NCBI GenBank assembly: GCA_903822175.1
Contig: CAIJOB010000039.1
Span: 1 to 64,000, forward strand
From: an uncultured Alphaproteobacteria bacterium
Lineage (GTDB): Bacteria > Pseudomonadota > Alphaproteobacteria > Caulobacterales > Caulobacteraceae
DNA: 64,000 nucleotides
Reading direction: 5' to 3'
Below the pieces are notes generated by a model. It did not search any database and was not told the DNA's origin. It worked only from the letters and a program-made list of their open reading frames with translations. How positions within the stretch are numbered: position 1 is the first letter of the stretch; each line of letters begins with the position of its first letter. Shown one piece after another: positions 27,985 to 37,575 of this stretch. The translations under genes and the position numbers were made by a program.

Positions 27985-28007
27985 AAATTTCTTGTGTCTG
28001 CGCGCGC

Positions 28008-28373
28008 TCAGAGCGTCTGCAGGTAGGCTTCGTAGGCGTGGCGATCCATCAGGGCGTCGACTTCGGCCGGGTTGGAGAGTTTGACCTTGGCGAACCAGCC
28101 GGAGGCTTCCGGGGCGGCGTTGACGGTTTCGGGGGCGTCGCCGAGGGCCGCGTTGGCCTCGACGACTTCGCCGCTGATCGGGGCGTAGACGTCGGAGGCG
28201 GCCTTGACGCTTTCGACCACCGCGAAGCCGTCGCCGGCCTTGACGGTCTTGCCGACGTCAGGGGTCTCGACGAACACCACGTCGCCCAGCTGTTCGGCGG
28301 CGTAGGCGGTGATGCCGACGGTGGCGACGTCGCCGTCGACCTCGACCCATTCATGATCCTTGGTGAAGCGCAT
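28008..28373 (-). CDS. gcvH: Glycine cleavage system H protein
   Basis: GcvH carries the aminomethyl group on a lipoyl-lysine between the P-, T- and L-proteins. The 121-residue protein has the lipoylation site Lys57 in [14 protein letters not shown] and the typical start [22 protein letters not shown] use ATG at 28373, preceded by AAGGA; a longer frame upstream is composed of repeat-element sequence and is not expected to be translated. Confidence 0.97.
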   Translation of the reverse strand: MRFTKDHEWVEVDGDVATVGITAYAAEQLGDVVFVETPDVGKTVKAGDGFAVVESVKAASDVYAPISGEVVEANAALGDAPETVNAAPEASGWFAKVKLSNPAEVDALMDRHAYEAYLQTL

Positions 28374-28420
28374 GGGGTTCAGTCCTTGGTTGGGTTCGAG
28401 TTCAGCGTGACGGGAAGGGC

Positions 28421-28548
28421 TACCGCCCCTCCCCCCTGCGGGGAGGGGTTGGGGTGGGGGTGCAAGCTGTGAAGCCGGCGCTTCGACCCCGTGAGCGCGG
28501 CGCTGCCACCCCCACTCCCAACCCTCTCCCCGCAAGGGGGAAAGGGCT
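28421..28548. repeat. Intergenic multi-hairpin element, copy B
   Basis: Between gcvT and gcvH. The left part CCCCTCCCCCCTGCGGGGAG with GGGGTTGGGGTGGGGGT pairs with the right part ACCCCCACTCCCAACCC and CTCCCCGCAAGGGGGA. Same arrangement as the copies at 14.1, 31.7, 60.5 and 62.1 kb. It sits inside an operon, so it cannot be a full terminator if gcvH is expressed from the gcv promoter. Confidence 0.75.
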
Positions 28549-28589
28549 TTGGGGGGCGCATCGCCGAGGTGGTTTGCGTGTCCATCGCC

Positions 28590-29732
28590 CTAAATCTTGC
28601 GCACATAGCGGTGGGGGACGAAGGGCGACTTCACGACTTCGGCGCGTTGGGGTTTGCCGCGGACGATGACGTTGAGGATGGCGCCCGGTTCGGGCTTGGG
28701 GCCGGCGACGAAGCCGATGGCGATGCCCTGCTTCAGGACCGGCGAGAAGCCGCCGGAGGTGACGACGCCGATGACCTTGCCGGCGGCGTCGGCGATCTCC
28801 GCGCCTTCGCGGGCCGGGGCGCCTTCCAGGACCTTCAGCGCGACGCAGACGCGGGGCGGGCCTTCGGCCAGTTCCTTGACGATGCGGGCGGCGCCGGGGA
28901 AGTCGCGCTGTTCGCGGCGGTTCTTGTTGATGGCGAAGGTCAGGCCCGCCTCGACCGGGCTGACCGTCTCGTCCAGGTCGTGGCCGTAGAGCGGCATGCC
29001 GGCCTCCAGCCGTAGGCTATCGCGGGCGCCCAGGCCAATGGGCTTCACCTGGGGGTTGGAGAGCAGCACGTTCCAGACGTCGTCGGCGGCTTCCGCCGGC
29101 ACGGAGATCTCGTAGCCGTCCTCGCCGGTGTAGCCGCTGCGCGAGACGATCAGGTCGACGCCAAAGGCGGTCATCAAGCGCACGTCCATGAACACCATGG
29201 CCGCCGCGTCGGGGGCATAGTGCTGGAACACCGCCGCGGCCTCCGGGCCCTGCAGGGCGATCAGCGCGCGGTCCTCGTAGCGCTCGATGGTGACCTGCGG
29301 GCCGAGCTCGTCGGCGATGACCTTGAAGTCGTTCTCCTTGCAGGCGCCGTTGACGATCACGAACAGGCCATCGTCGCCCGTGCCCAGCGAATTGACCGGC
29401 CGGCTGGCCATCAGGTCGTCGATGATCCCGCCCTGGCGGTTCAGCAGGACGGAGTACTTCTGCTTGCCGGCTTTCAGGTTGATGAAGTCGCCGGGGACCA
29501 CCTCCTCGAAGGCGGCGAGCGGGGCGACCCCGCGCAGGCGCGCCTGGCCCATGTGGGAGACGTCGAAGATGCCGGCGTGTTCCCGCGTCCAGAGGTGCTC
29601 TTTCAGCACGCCCTCGGTGTACTGCACCGGCATCTCGTAGCCCGCGAACGGGACCATGCGCGCGCCCAGCGCCAGGTGCGCGGCGTGCAGGGGCGTGGTC
29701 TTGAGCGGGGCGTCTGTGGGGTCGGTGGACAA
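28590..29732 (-). CDS. gcvT: Aminomethyltransferase (glycine cleavage T protein)
   Basis: GcvT transfers the methylene group from aminomethyl-lipoyl GcvH to tetrahydrofolate and releases ammonia. The 380-residue protein shows LKTTPLHAAHLALGARMVPFAGYEMPVQY at its start, the conserved Asp in FDVSHMGQ, SRSGYTGEDGYEI and GLGARDSLRLEAGMPLYGHDL. The start is TTG at 29732 with GGAG about 10 bases upstream; no ATG or GTG in frame gives the family N-terminus. It is the first gene of the operon, 64 bases after a glycine riboswitch. Confidence 0.95.
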   Translation of the reverse strand: MSTDPTDAPLKTTPLHAAHLALGARMVPFAGYEMPVQYTEGVLKEHLWTREHAGIFDVSHMGQARLRGVAPLAAFEEVVPGDFINLKAGKQKYSVLLNRQGGIIDDLMASRPVNSLGTGDDGLFVIVNGACKENDFKVIADELGPQVTIERYEDRALIALQGPEAAAVFQHYAPDAAAMVFMDVRLMTAFGVDLIVSRSGYTGEDGYEISVPAEAADDVWNVLLSNPQVKPIGLGARDSLRLEAGMPLYGHDLDETVSPVEAGLTFAINKNRREQRDFPGAARIVKELAEGPPRVCVALKVLEGAPAREGAEIADAAGKVIGVVTSGGFSPVLKQGIAIGFVAGPKPEPGAILNVIVRGKPQRAEVVKSPFVPHRYVRKI

Positions 29733-29796
29733 GGGGAAGACTCCGGCTGACGAATGCGCGATCCGCCGAGGGTGATCCCTTGGCTTCCCGCGCCCC

Positions 29797-30008
29797 CGCT
29801 GTCCTTGGGCCTGAGAGATTTCGGACCGCCCTATTCGGCGTGTCCCCTGCTCCTTCGGCGTCCTACCTCGCGTTGCCGCGAAGCCGGAACTTTCCAGCGT
29901 GCATCAGCTCGTCGCGGTCCGTTTGCCTGAGCGTTTCCGGGGCGGTTGCGCCTTCGGCTCCGGGGTGCGTCCGATGGTCAGGACGGTCCCGATCTCTCCC
30001 GCGAGAGT
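29797..30008 (-). ncRNA. Tandem glycine riboswitch (two aptamers)
   Basis: Read on the minus strand, two glycine aptamers occur in a row. Aptamer 1 (about 30008-29915) has GCGGGAGAGAT, CCGAAGGCGCAA and AACGCTCAGGCAAA-GGACC; aptamer 2 (about 29905-29797) has CCGAAGGAGCA and ATCTCTCAGGCCCAAGGACAG. These CCGAAGG and CUCAGGC-x-AAGGAC blocks are the consensus cores. Glycine binding would turn on the gcv operon when glycine is in excess. The downstream gene gcvT is the classic target. Confidence 0.95.
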
Positions 30009-30103
30009 CGAGGGGAGGAGTGCGGGATTGGGGTGGGGGAGTCAAGGTTGGGGGTGGTGGGTAAGGCAGATGGCAGACTCGATTCCGAAGGCCTCAAGAG
30101 GCC

Positions 30104-30454
30104 TCAGTCTGCCTTGGAATCGTTCGTAAAGACGACCGGACCAAAGTGCGGCCATTCTCGCAGTGGTTCAGCGACCGCCTCATTCAAAGCTTTGCGGAGC
30201 ACTGTCGTGTCGTAATGCGGCAGGTTCGGAGGTGGTGCCGAGCCAAAACGTCGTTCCGGCGAGGCTGCAGCATCCATGGTGTGCAAACCGGCGAGGTCGT
30301 ATGCTCCCCTGAAAAGCATGGAAATCGCTGCGACCAAGTAGGCAAGCTCCCAGGCATCTGGCTCGCGAAGCTCACGATCAATTTTATCCAACACACTACC
30401 GATCGCCCCAGCGACATACTCCTTGAATTCAAAGCGTCCGCCTTTGTCACCCAT
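30104..30454 (-). CDS. Hypothetical protein in integrated-element remnant
   Basis: A 116-residue product without a recognised family. It has an acidic/basic helical N-terminal part (KEYVAGAIGSVLDKIDRELREPDAWELAYLVAAISML, residues about 11-47) and a C-terminal segment LREWPHFGPVVF. No signal peptide. Its start overlaps the end of the broken integrase by 8 bases, and its base composition is less GC-rich than the core genes, so it probably came with the integrase. Downstream bases 30072-30113 hold a small inverted repeat GGCAGACT/AGTCTGCC around AGGCCTC/GAGGCCT. Confidence 0.4.
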   Translation of the reverse strand: MGDKGGRFEFKEYVAGAIGSVLDKIDRELREPDAWELAYLVAAISMLFRGAYDLAGLHTMDAAASPERRFGSAPPPNLPHYDTTVLRKALNEAVAEPLREWPHFGPVVFTNDSKAD

Positions 30455-31505
30455 AACCCGCTGCCTTTGAGCTTGCGATCCGACGCCGCAACCCGATGAC
30501 GACGTTTAGCAAAATCCACCTGAGGGAGAGCGAGCGCTGCTTGCCTTTGCCGCGGACGAACATGACGACCAAGTCGCGGCCTTCCTTGTCCTTCGCGGTC
30601 GAGATGTCCCGCCAATGCAGGTTCGACGCCTCTGGCGGGCGCATCCCCGTGTTGCACATGATGAGAATGAAGTTGTAGGCGAGCTGCCGGCTGATCATGC
30701 CGTCTGAGCGTTTGGAATCCTTGATCCACTTGCGCCCGACCGTGTGCAGCTTGCGGTACTCTTGGACCGTGAACTCCTCGCGGCGAACCTTCTTGAGTTT
30801 GGGGCGAGGACCGAAGGCATGGTGCGCGGGCACGTGACCCTTCGAGATCGCGTACCGCATTACGCCCGCAAAGATCGACATCTCCGAGAGGATCGTCGCG
30901 TCGCTCACGATGGCGACGTACTTCGCTCTCCGTTCCTCCTCTTCGGGGGAGAGATCGCGCTCCATCCGCCGCCGTGCGCCAGGTCGCATGCGCTTCGCCC
31001 TCGCGTCGGCGGCCGCCTTCAGGAACTCTCGCTTTTCTGCTTCGGTGCGCTCGCGGAAGCCGCAGCGTCCGACCAGCCCGAGCCCATTCGTCCTGCGCCA
31101 CGCAGGATACCCGGTCCACATGTCAGGTCCGATGAGATGCACCTGCGTCGATCCGACATAATCGACGAGCGGACCGAGCATGGTCTCGATGTTCTTGATC
31201 CGGCTTGGCCCAACTTCCCCGCGCCGATGACGGGCTCTCTGCGTTTGCAGGTACTCATCGGCGATTGTCGCGAACGAGCGGTTGAAGACGGGGAGGTCGT
31301 TTTTGATCTTGAGGCGGACCTCCATCTCGTACTCGAAGGCCTTCTCGCGGGCTCCGGAGATGTCGGCGGTTTTGAGTGAAACCGTCTTGTACCGATCAAC
31401 CTTGGGGAGCTTTACCCGGCAATAGAAATTGCGGTGCTCGACGTCGCTGCGCCGGAAGATGATCAGGCCCGGTTTGAGCTGTTCCTTGTCTGCGATGAAG
31501 GCCAT
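30447..31505 (-). pseudogene. Tyrosine recombinase (phage-type integrase), C-terminally truncated
   Basis: The 352-residue frame has an integrase-like N-terminus (Arm and core-binding parts, LPKVDRYKTVSLKTADIS, FATIADEYLQTQRARHRRG) and the first catalytic arginine (Arg289) in CNTGMRPPEASNLHW, plus VRGKGKQRSL. It then ends about 30 residues later with unrelated sequence; the H-x-x-R box and the catalytic tyrosine are missing and I find neither in the other two frames downstream. Family members are normally about 420 residues. It is therefore a decayed remnant and unlikely to recombine DNA. The insertion lies between the gcv promoter region and argS. Confidence 0.75.
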
Positions 31506-31638
31506 GGCGGGACCTCGGTTGTGTAGTTTCTGTGCAGACCTGCGCGCTAAGTCATTGATTTTACGTAGTCGTGTAGGTGTTGTGTAGGAGAAATATATTC
31601 GGAAAGTCGTTAAAAGTCAATGTCTTAATAAGGACTAT
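31506..31638. other. AT-richer leader of the integrase with GTGTAG repeats
   Basis: Upstream of the integrase start the sequence TTGTGTAG, CGTGTAGG and TTGTGTAGG (three GTGTAG units between 31515 and 31590) lies in a locally AT-rich stretch. Such direct repeats near an integrase can be arm-type binding sites, but I could not find matching attachment repeats at the other end of the element, so the att assignment is open. Confidence 0.35.
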
Positions 31639-31797
31639 GATCCCCTTGAGGGAGGAGGTGGCCTGCGAAGCAGGTCGGAGGTGGGGTCTCTCAGAACCCT
31701 CAACCTCGCCCGAAGCTTCGTCTCGCGCAGATGGCGGAGCAAAACCCCACATCCGTCAGCCTTCGGCTGCCACCTTCTCCCACAAGGGGAGGAGGGA
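31639..31797. repeat. Intergenic multi-hairpin element, copy C
   Basis: Between the integrase leader and argS. Left side CCCCTTGAGGG, AGGTGGCCTGCGAAGCAGGT and GGAGGTGGGGT pairs with right side ACCCCACATCC, GCAGCC-type AGCCTTCGGCT, CCACCTTCTCCC and CAAGGGG. Same part order as the other four copies. It abuts the end of argS and may act as its terminator. Confidence 0.75.
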
Positions 31798-31808
31798 CAC
31801 GCAAACGC

Positions 31809-33581
31809 TTACATCCGCTCGGGCACCGCGATGCCGAGGACGTCGAGGGCGCGTTCGAGCTGGGCCAGCGTGGTTTGCGCGAGCGCCAGGCGTGAGGCGC
31901 GGACGGCGGGCTGGGCGGTCATGATCGGGCAGGCGGCGTAGAACTTCGAGAAGGCCTGGCTCAGGCGATAGGCGTGCTCGGCCACGGCGTTGGGGGCATA
32001 GCGGTCGTAGGCCTCGGTCAGCGCGGTCTCGAAGGCGTCGAGCGTCAGGGTGAGTTCCCGCTCGGCGGGTTCGGTGACGGCGATGGGGCCGGCCTTCACG
32101 CCTTCGGCTTCGGCGCGGCGCAGCAGGGATTTCACGCGGACCGCCTGGTAGAGCAGGTAGGGGCCGGTCTTGCCCTCGAAGCTGGTGAAGCGGTCGAGGT
32201 CGAAGACGTAGGAGGTGCCGCGGAAGTTCTGCAGGTCGGCGAACTTCAGCGCCGCGACGGCGACCTTGCCGGCGATCTCCTCGAACTCGTCGGCGGAGAG
32301 GTCCTCGCCCAGGCCCGCCTCGTGCAGCCGCTCGCGGGCCTTTTCGCGGGTCATCTCGATCATGTCATTGAGCTTCAGGACGCCGCCCTCGCGGGTCTTG
32401 AAGGGCTTGCCGTCGGTCCCGTTCATGGTGCCGAAGCCGACGTGGTTCAGTTCGCCCTCGATGGCGTAGCCGGCCAGGTAGGCGGCGCGGAAGACGATCT
32501 CGAAATGGTCGGCCTGGCGCTGATCGACGCAGTAGATCACCAGCTGCGGATCGAAGCTGCGCTTACGGTCGAGGATGGTCGCCAGGTCGGTGGTGCCGTA
32601 CATGGCCGAGCCTTCGGAGGAGACCACCAGCAGCGGCGGCAGGTCCTTCTTGTCGCCCTCGCGGGTGACCCGGATGATCCGGGCGCCCTGGTCGTCGACC
32701 AGGAGGCCCTTGGCGTCGAGCTCGGCGACCATCGGGTCGATCAGGTCCTCGACATCGCTCTCGCCTTTCCACAGGTCGAAATCGACGCCGAGCGCATGGA
32801 AGTCGCGCTGCAGGGCGACCTGGGTCACGTCCCGGAAGCGCTGCCAGAGGGCGAAATAGCCGGGCTGGCGGTCCTGCAGGGCCGCGGTGATCTTGCGGGC
32901 GCGGTCGCGGTAGTCGGTGTCGGCCTTACCCTTGGCGGCGGCCTCCGGATAGAGGCGGTCGAGGTCGGCGAGGCTGACGGTCTCAAAGGCGGCCAGGTCG
33001 GCGGTCTGGCCGGCGTTGAGCGCGTCCACGACGCCGGCGACGGCGGGATTCTCGTCCATCACCGCGCCGATCAGCAGGCCCATCTGGTAGCCCCAGTCGC
33101 CGAAGTGGGCGTCGCCCAGCACCTCGTCGCCGCGGAAGCGGTAGAGGCGCTTGATCGACTCGCCGATGATCGAGGCGCGCAGGTGGCCCACGTGCATGGG
33201 CTTGGCGACGTTGGGGCCGCCGTAGTCGACCAGCACGCGGCGCGGCTGGGCGACCCGCTCAGCGCCCAGCCTGGGGTCGTCGGCGATGGCCTGGGCGCGG
33301 GCGCCGAGCGCCGCATCGGTGAGCTTCAGGTTGATGAAGCCCGGACCAGCGATCTCGACGGCGGACAGGCGCGGATCGCCGGCCAGCGCTTGCGCCACGG
33401 CATCAGCGATCTCGCGCGGGTTCTTGCCCACGCGCTTGGCGGCGGCGAGCGCGCCGTTCGACTGGAAATCGGCGAGGTCGGGACGGTCCGACGCGGTGAC
33501 GCGGCCCAGCTCGGGCGGCAAGCCGGCTTGTGCGAAGGCGGCCCCGACCGCTTCGCTCAGCACCCCTTTCAGATCGCTCAT
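31809..33581 (-). CDS. argS: Arginyl-tRNA synthetase
   Basis: Class I aminoacyl-tRNA synthetase charging tRNA-Arg. The 590-residue protein shows the N-terminal Add-1 domain (to about 105), [26 protein letters not shown] with the HIGH-like motif HVGH at 130-133, [11 protein letters not shown], the [13 protein letters not shown] and [19 protein letters not shown] segments, and an all-helical anticodon-binding C-terminus. Its ATG overlaps the stop of the preceding exported-protein gene (ATGA), so the two are cotranscribed. Confidence 0.97.
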   Translation of the reverse strand: MSDLKGVLSEAVGAAFAQAGLPPELGRVTASDRPDLADFQSNGALAAAKRVGKNPREIADAVAQALAGDPRLSAVEIAGPGFINLKLTDAALGARAQAIADDPRLGAERVAQPRRVLVDYGGPNVAKPMHVGHLRASIIGESIKRLYRFRGDEVLGDAHFGDWGYQMGLLIGAVMDENPAVAGVVDALNAGQTADLAAFETVSLADLDRLYPEAAAKGKADTDYRDRARKITAALQDRQPGYFALWQRFRDVTQVALQRDFHALGVDFDLWKGESDVEDLIDPMVAELDAKGLLVDDQGARIIRVTREGDKKDLPPLLVVSSEGSAMYGTTDLATILDRKRSFDPQLVIYCVDQRQADHFEIVFRAAYLAGYAIEGELNHVGFGTMNGTDGKPFKTREGGVLKLNDMIEMTREKARERLHEAGLGEDLSADEFEEIAGKVAVAALKFADLQNFRGTSYVFDLDRFTSFEGKTGPYLLYQAVRVKSLLRRAEAEGVKAGPIAVTEPAERELTLTLDAFETALTEAYDRYAPNAVAEHAYRLSQAFSKFYAACPIMTAQPAVRASRLALAQTTLAQLERALDVLGIAVPERM

Positions 33582-34327
33582 TTCGGGGCGGGCGAGCTCC
33601 CGGCGGAAGCCACCGCCGTCGCGCCGCCGGCGTTCACCCGGAAGCGCTTACCGACCCGGTTGAACTCGGCCATCTGCGGCGTCACGTCGAAGCCGATCAG
33701 CACTTCGAAATTGGCGCCGGACGTGGTCAGCGAGCCGCGCGGAATGACGATGTTGTTGAGCGAGTCGGTCATCGTCACCCGGTCCTTGCCGGCCGGGAAG
33801 GTCACCGGCAGGTCGAATTCCTGGCGGGCGATGATCTCGCGGTTACGGTCGGTGACGGCGACCCAGTAGTGGTAGGTCTTCTGGTTGCTGGTCGCCTGGG
33901 GTCCTTTGCCCAGCTCGAACAGGATATCCATGGTCACCTTGATCGGCTCGTTGTCCTTGTATTCGCAGCCCGCCGAGATGTTCTCGATCTCGCCGGAATA
34001 GCCGACGTTGGCCGAGGCCTCGCGGGCGTCCTTGAACTCCACGTAGCGGCTGGCGTCGTAGAGGGTCTTCACGAAGGGGCAGGGGCCGGAGTTGCGCATG
34101 GCGGGCAAGGGCGCGGCGCTGTCGCCCCACTCCTTGTCGCGCTTGCGCTTCTTGGCGTCGTCGGCGCCGTTGGAGTCGCTGGCGGGACCTTGCGCGCCAC
34201 GGCCCGGGCCGCCCTGGCCACCACCGCCGCCGCCACCACCGTACTGGGCGTGAGCCGCGAAGGGGGTTGCGACCATGAAGGCGGCAGCTGCGAGCAGAAC
34301 GGCCTGGTTCAGAAGGGGGCGGCGCAT
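33578..34327 (-). CDS. Exported protein with Gly-rich N-terminus, unknown function
   Basis: The 249-residue product has a signal peptide ([27 protein letters not shown]), a run of glycines ([17 protein letters not shown]), a charged linker ([12 protein letters not shown]) and a folded beta-rich domain (about 75-235: [60 protein letters not shown]). Two cysteines (in PCPF and GCEY) could pair. I recall similar exported proteins beside argS in Caulobacterales, but no function is known. First gene of a two-gene operon with argS. Confidence 0.7.
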   Translation of the reverse strand: MRRPLLNQAVLLAAAAFMVATPFAAHAQYGGGGGGGGQGGPGRGAQGPASDSNGADDAKKRKRDKEWGDSAAPLPAMRNSGPCPFVKTLYDASRYVEFKDAREASANVGYSGEIENISAGCEYKDNEPIKVTMDILFELGKGPQATSNQKTYHYWVAVTDRNREIIARQEFDLPVTFPAGKDRVTMTDSLNNIVIPRGSLTTSGANFEVLIGFDVTPQMAEFNRVGKRFRVNAGGATAVASAGSSPAPK

Positions 34328-34403
34328 GACGGGCGTCCGTGACTTGGAGAGCGGCGCGGCAAGAAGCGCGCCCGGATGGCCCCTAGTACAGCCTCACGAC
34401 TAT

Positions 34404-34437
34404 GGCGGCAACGCGGCTGGGGCGGCAACGCGGCTGG
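34404..34437. repeat. 17-bp perfect tandem duplication upstream of ispH
   Basis: GGCGGCAACGCGGCTGG occurs twice back to back (34404-34420 and 34421-34437), followed by a partial third GGCGGCCACGAGCTGG-like stretch. It lies 34 bases before the ispH start, in the region where its promoter or leader must be. Confidence 0.85.
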
Positions 34438-34470
34438 CGGCCACGAGCTGGACCCCTTACCTTGGGCCCG

Positions 34471-35424
34471 ATGTCGCACCCTTACGCCGCAAAGCCGCCG
34501 CTCACCGTCCTGCTGGCCACCCCGCGCGGGTTCTGCGCCGGTGTCGACCGGGCGATCCAGATCGTCGAGCGGGCGATCGAGAAGTACGGGGCGCCGGTCT
34601 ATGTGCGCCACGAGATCGTCCACAACCGCCATGTGGTCGAGCGGCTGAAACGCCTGGGCGCGGTCTTCGTCGAGGAACTGGAGGAATGCCCGCCGGACCG
34701 GCCGGTGGTGTTCTCCGCCCATGGCGTCCCCAAGGCCGTGCCGGCCGAGGCCAGGGCGCGCAAGATGCTCTATCTCGACGCCACCTGCCCGCTGGTCTCC
34801 AAGGTGCATGTGGAGGCCGGCCGCCACTTCGACGCCGGGCGCGAGATCGTGCTGATCGGCCATGCGGGGCACCCCGAGGTGGTCGGCACCATGGGCCAGC
34901 TGCCCGTCGGCTCGGTGGTGCTGATCGAGACGGTGGCGGACGCGCGGGCCTTTACGCCGAAGGATCCGGCCAACGTCGCCTTCGTCACCCAGACGACCCT
35001 GTCGGTGGACGACACCGCCGAGATCGTCGCGGCGTTGCGCGCCCGGTTCCCGGAGATCGCCGCGCCGCACAAAGAAGACATCTGCTACGCCACCACCAAC
35101 CGCCAGGAGGCGGTGAAGAGCGTGGCGGCGCGCAGCGAGGTGCTGCTGGTGCTGGGGAGCGCCAACTCCTCCAACTCCGTGCGGCTTGCCGAGGTGGGCC
35201 AGCGGTCCGGCGCGCGGGCCTATCTGATCGATGACGCCGACGGGCTGGACCTGGCCTGGCTGGCCGGCGCCTCGGTGGTCGGCGTGACCGCGGGGGCCTC
35301 GGCGCCCGAGGTGCTGGTGCAGGGCGTGATCGACCGGCTGGGCGTAAGCTACGATGTTTCGGTCGAGGAGATCGACGCGGAGCGCGAGACGGTGAGTTTC
35401 AAGCTGCCGAAGGTGTTGGCCTAG
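34471..35424 (+). CDS. ispH: 4-hydroxy-3-methylbut-2-enyl diphosphate reductase
   Basis: IspH is the last enzyme of the MEP isoprenoid pathway and produces IPP and DMAPP using a 4Fe-4S cluster. The 317-residue protein has the three cluster cysteines Cys22 ([12 protein letters not shown]), Cys105 ([11 protein letters not shown]) and Cys204 ([11 protein letters not shown]), plus EEFPPDR-like [15 protein letters not shown] and [16 protein letters not shown] 34471 is chosen over 34402 because upstream codons lie in the tandem repeat. It starts the conserved set ispH-thrB-rnhA. Confidence 0.96.
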   Translation: MSHPYAAKPPLTVLLATPRGFCAGVDRAIQIVERAIEKYGAPVYVRHEIVHNRHVVERLKRLGAVFVEELEECPPDRPVVFSAHGVPKAVPAEARARKMLYLDATCPLVSKVHVEAGRHFDAGREIVLIGHAGHPEVVGTMGQLPVGSVVLIETVADARAFTPKDPANVAFVTQTTLSVDDTAEIVAALRARFPEIAAPHKEDICYATTNRQEAVKSVAARSEVLLVLGSANSSNSVRLAEVGQRSGARAYLIDDADGLDLAWLAGASVVGVTAGASAPEVLVQGVIDRLGVSYDVSVEEIDAERETVSFKLPKVLA

Positions 35425-35502
35425 AGGGCGCCGATGCTTCGAACTCGCGGCGCCGCGCGCTGACGTCTTGACCGCCCACGCGACCTCGCCCATCGCAGGG
35501 CC

Positions 35503-36456
35503 ATGGCGGTCTACACTGACATCACCGACGAGGAGCTCAGCGGCCTGCTGGCCGACTTCGACCTGGGCGCGCCCTTGAGCCTGAAGGGCGTGGCGGAAGG
35601 CGTGGAGAATTCCAACTTTCTGCTGGAGACTGAAGCCGGGCGGTATTTTCTGACGGTCTATGAGCGCCGGGTGCGGCCGCAGGACCTGCCGTTCTTTCTG
35701 GAGCTGCTGCGCTGGATCGCGGGCCGGGGGTATCCGAGCGCGACGCCGATTCCGGACCGTGAGGGGCGGATCCTCAAGACCGTGCGCGGGAAGCCCTGCG
35801 CCATCGTCTCGTTTCTGTCGGGGCTGGCGGTGCGCCGGCCAAACGCCGCCCACTGCCGGGAGGCGGGCGCGGGGCTGGCGCAGTTGCACCTGGCGGCGGA
35901 AGGGTTTGCGATGTCGCGGGCCAACGACCTGGGTCAAGCGGCCTGGGCGCCGATGTTCGCAGAGCTGACCGAGGCCGCCGAGAATCTGAAGCCCGGGCTG
36001 GCCGCGACCATATCGTCCGATCTTGAACTGTTGGCCGACCAATGGCCGAAGGGCTTGCCGGAGGGGGTGATCCACGCCGACTTCTTCCCTGACAACGTGT
36101 TCTTCAAGCAGGGGAAATTCGCCGGCGCGATCGACTTCTACTTCGCCTGCGTCGATGCGCTGGCCTACGACGTGGCGGTGGCGCTGAACGCCTGGTGCTT
36201 CGAGGCGGACGGCAGTTTCAACATCACCTCGGCGCGCCAGCTGGTGGCGGGGTACGAGGGCGTACGGAAATTGTCCGATGACGAACGAGCGGCCCTGCCG
36301 ATCCTGGCCCACGGCGCGGCGATGCGGTTCTTCCTGACGAGGCTGCACGACTGGGGGGCGACGCCGGCCGGTGCGCTGGTGCGGCCCAAGGACCCGCTGG
36401 AGTACGAGCGCAAGCTGGCGGTGCATCGGTCCGCGCCGGACCTGGTGCTCTTCTGA
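35503..36456 (+). CDS. thrB: Homoserine kinase (ThrB type II, APH fold)
   Basis: Phosphorylates homoserine in threonine synthesis. The 317-residue protein belongs to the aminoglycoside phosphotransferase-like homoserine kinases of Alphaproteobacteria: [39 protein letters not shown], the catalytic loop [13 protein letters not shown] and metal-binding [23 protein letters not shown]. It is followed by rnhA with the stop and start codons overlapping (TGATG). Confidence 0.95.
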   Translation: MAVYTDITDEELSGLLADFDLGAPLSLKGVAEGVENSNFLLETEAGRYFLTVYERRVRPQDLPFFLELLRWIAGRGYPSATPIPDREGRILKTVRGKPCAIVSFLSGLAVRRPNAAHCREAGAGLAQLHLAAEGFAMSRANDLGQAAWAPMFAELTEAAENLKPGLAATISSDLELLADQWPKGLPEGVIHADFFPDNVFFKQGKFAGAIDFYFACVDALAYDVAVALNAWCFEADGSFNITSARQLVAGYEGVRKLSDDERAALPILAHGAAMRFFLTRLHDWGATPAGALVRPKDPLEYERKLAVHRSAPDLVLF

Positions 36457-36920
36457 TGACGCCGCAGGTGGTGATCCATACGGACGGGGCCTGTTCGGGC
36501 AATCCGGGGCCGGGCGGCTGGGGCGCTGTGCTGCACTACGGCGCCGCCGATGCGCTTCGGGAAAAGGAGCTGTGGGGCGGCGATCTTCAGACCACGAACA
36601 ATCGCATGGAGCTGATGGGCGCCATCCAGGCGCTGGAGGCGCTGAACAAGCCGTGCAAGGTCGAACTACACACCGACAGCCAGTATGTGATGAAGGGCAT
36701 CTCGGAGTGGATTCACAGCTGGAAGCGCCGCGGCTGGAAGACCGCCGACAAGAAGCCGGTGAAGAACGACGATCTGTGGCGGCGGCTGGATGAGGCGCGG
36801 CTGCGCCATGAGGTCGACTGGCGCTGGGTGAAGGGCCACGCAGGCCACGAATTCAACGAACGGGCTGACGAACTGGCGCGTCGCGGCATGACCGAGACCT
36901 TGGCGGCGGCCGGCCGGTAG
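36456..36920 (+). CDS. rnhA: Ribonuclease HI
   Basis: RNase HI degrades RNA in RNA:DNA hybrids. The 154-residue protein keeps the catalytic carboxylates Asp10 ([14 protein letters not shown]), Glu52 (NRMELM), Asp74 (HTDSQYV) and Asp138 (ERADELA), and the assisting His128 (VKGHAGH). The basic protrusion [20 protein letters not shown] is also present. The window thus holds both RNase H types. The stop codon lies at the edge of a 16-bp palindrome. Confidence 0.97.
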   Translation: MTPQVVIHTDGACSGNPGPGGWGAVLHYGAADALREKELWGGDLQTTNNRMELMGAIQALEALNKPCKVELHTDSQYVMKGISEWIHSWKRRGWKTADKKPVKNDDLWRRLDEARLRHEVDWRWVKGHAGHEFNERADELARRGMTETLAAAGR

Positions 36921-36934
36921 TTCGATATCGAACT
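36919..36934. promoter_or_regulatory. 16-bp perfect palindrome, candidate MarR operator
   Basis: AGTTCGATATCGAACT is a perfect palindrome of 16 bases, 56 bases before the marR start. MarR proteins are dimers that commonly bind such palindromes over their own promoter. Two GANTC sites follow at once (GATTC 36936-36940, GACTC 36941-36945). Binding by this MarR is inference from position. Confidence 0.55.
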
Positions 36935-36989
36935 TGATTCGACTCGCGGTGCGCTGTAGCTTGTTCCAATCTGAACGAGGTGCGCCGCC

Positions 36990-37466
36990 ATGGCCTCTGA
37001 ACCCGAAGACCACCCCGACGTCCAGGTGTTCGACGAGATCCGCTATATCGAACATCTGGTGAGGACATCGATCGCGCGCAAGCTCCCGGTCGGCCTGACC
37101 TATCCACAATTCGAGGCGATGAACCTGCTGGCCCGGCGCGGCGACGGGATCACCCCGCTGGCCATCGCGCGCGCCCTGCAGACCACCAAGAGCGGCCTGA
37201 CCAACACCCTGCAGCGGCTGCATGCGCGCAAGCTGATCCAGGTGGAGAACTGCCAGAGCGACGGGCGCAAGAAGCGCATCTGGCTGACGCCCGAGGGCCG
37301 CGCCGCCTATGGCCAGTGTATGGTGGCGATCCGCCCGCGCATGGACCGCCTGCGCGACGGCTTCACCCAGAAGGAATTCCGCGACGTCCTGCCGTTCCTC
37401 AAGGCGCTGCGCACCTGGCTGGGCGAGGCGAACGATGCGCCAGTGGGCGAACTGCGCGAGGCCTGA
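36990..37466 (+). CDS. MarR family transcriptional regulator
   Basis: A 158-residue winged-helix regulator. The DNA-binding part is LTYPQFEAMNLLARRGDGITPLAIARALQTTKSGLTNTLQRLHARKLIQV (about 36-85) and the wing QSDGRKKRIWLTPEGRA; flanking N- and C-terminal helices form the dimer interface. Probable targets are itself, through the palindrome at 36919, and possibly the secreted LPMO-like gene that follows 109 bases later. The ligand is unknown. Confidence 0.88.
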   Translation: MASEPEDHPDVQVFDEIRYIEHLVRTSIARKLPVGLTYPQFEAMNLLARRGDGITPLAIARALQTTKSGLTNTLQRLHARKLIQVENCQSDGRKKRIWLTPEGRAAYGQCMVAIRPRMDRLRDGFTQKEFRDVLPFLKALRTWLGEANDAPVGELREA

Positions 37467-37575
37467 GGAGTCTGACCGCAGGTTGACGTGCGGGGAAAGA
37501 TTCCGGTTCCTAAGGTCGCGCGGTTGGTCTAACCGACGATTGGATAACGCCGATCACATAAGAGGGGAATCGCCC

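Noticed and set aside
28379..28535. N-terminal extension of gcvH encoded by the upstream repeat element
   Set aside because: An open frame continues upstream of ATG 28373, but its sequence is the multi-hairpin element and the family N-terminus begins at 28373 with a ribosome site.
30184..31119. Alternative frame across the integrase remnant (311 codons)
   Set aside because: It carries no integrase catalytic box and overlaps the frame that has the recombinase motifs.
31974..33869. Long plus-strand open frame (631 codons)
   Set aside because: Antisense to argS, whose motifs are unambiguous. Gly/Val/Ala-rich translation without features.
34309..36426. Long minus-strand open frame (705 codons)
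   Set aside because: Antisense to ispH and thrB; no recognisable domain and strong codon-bias shadow.
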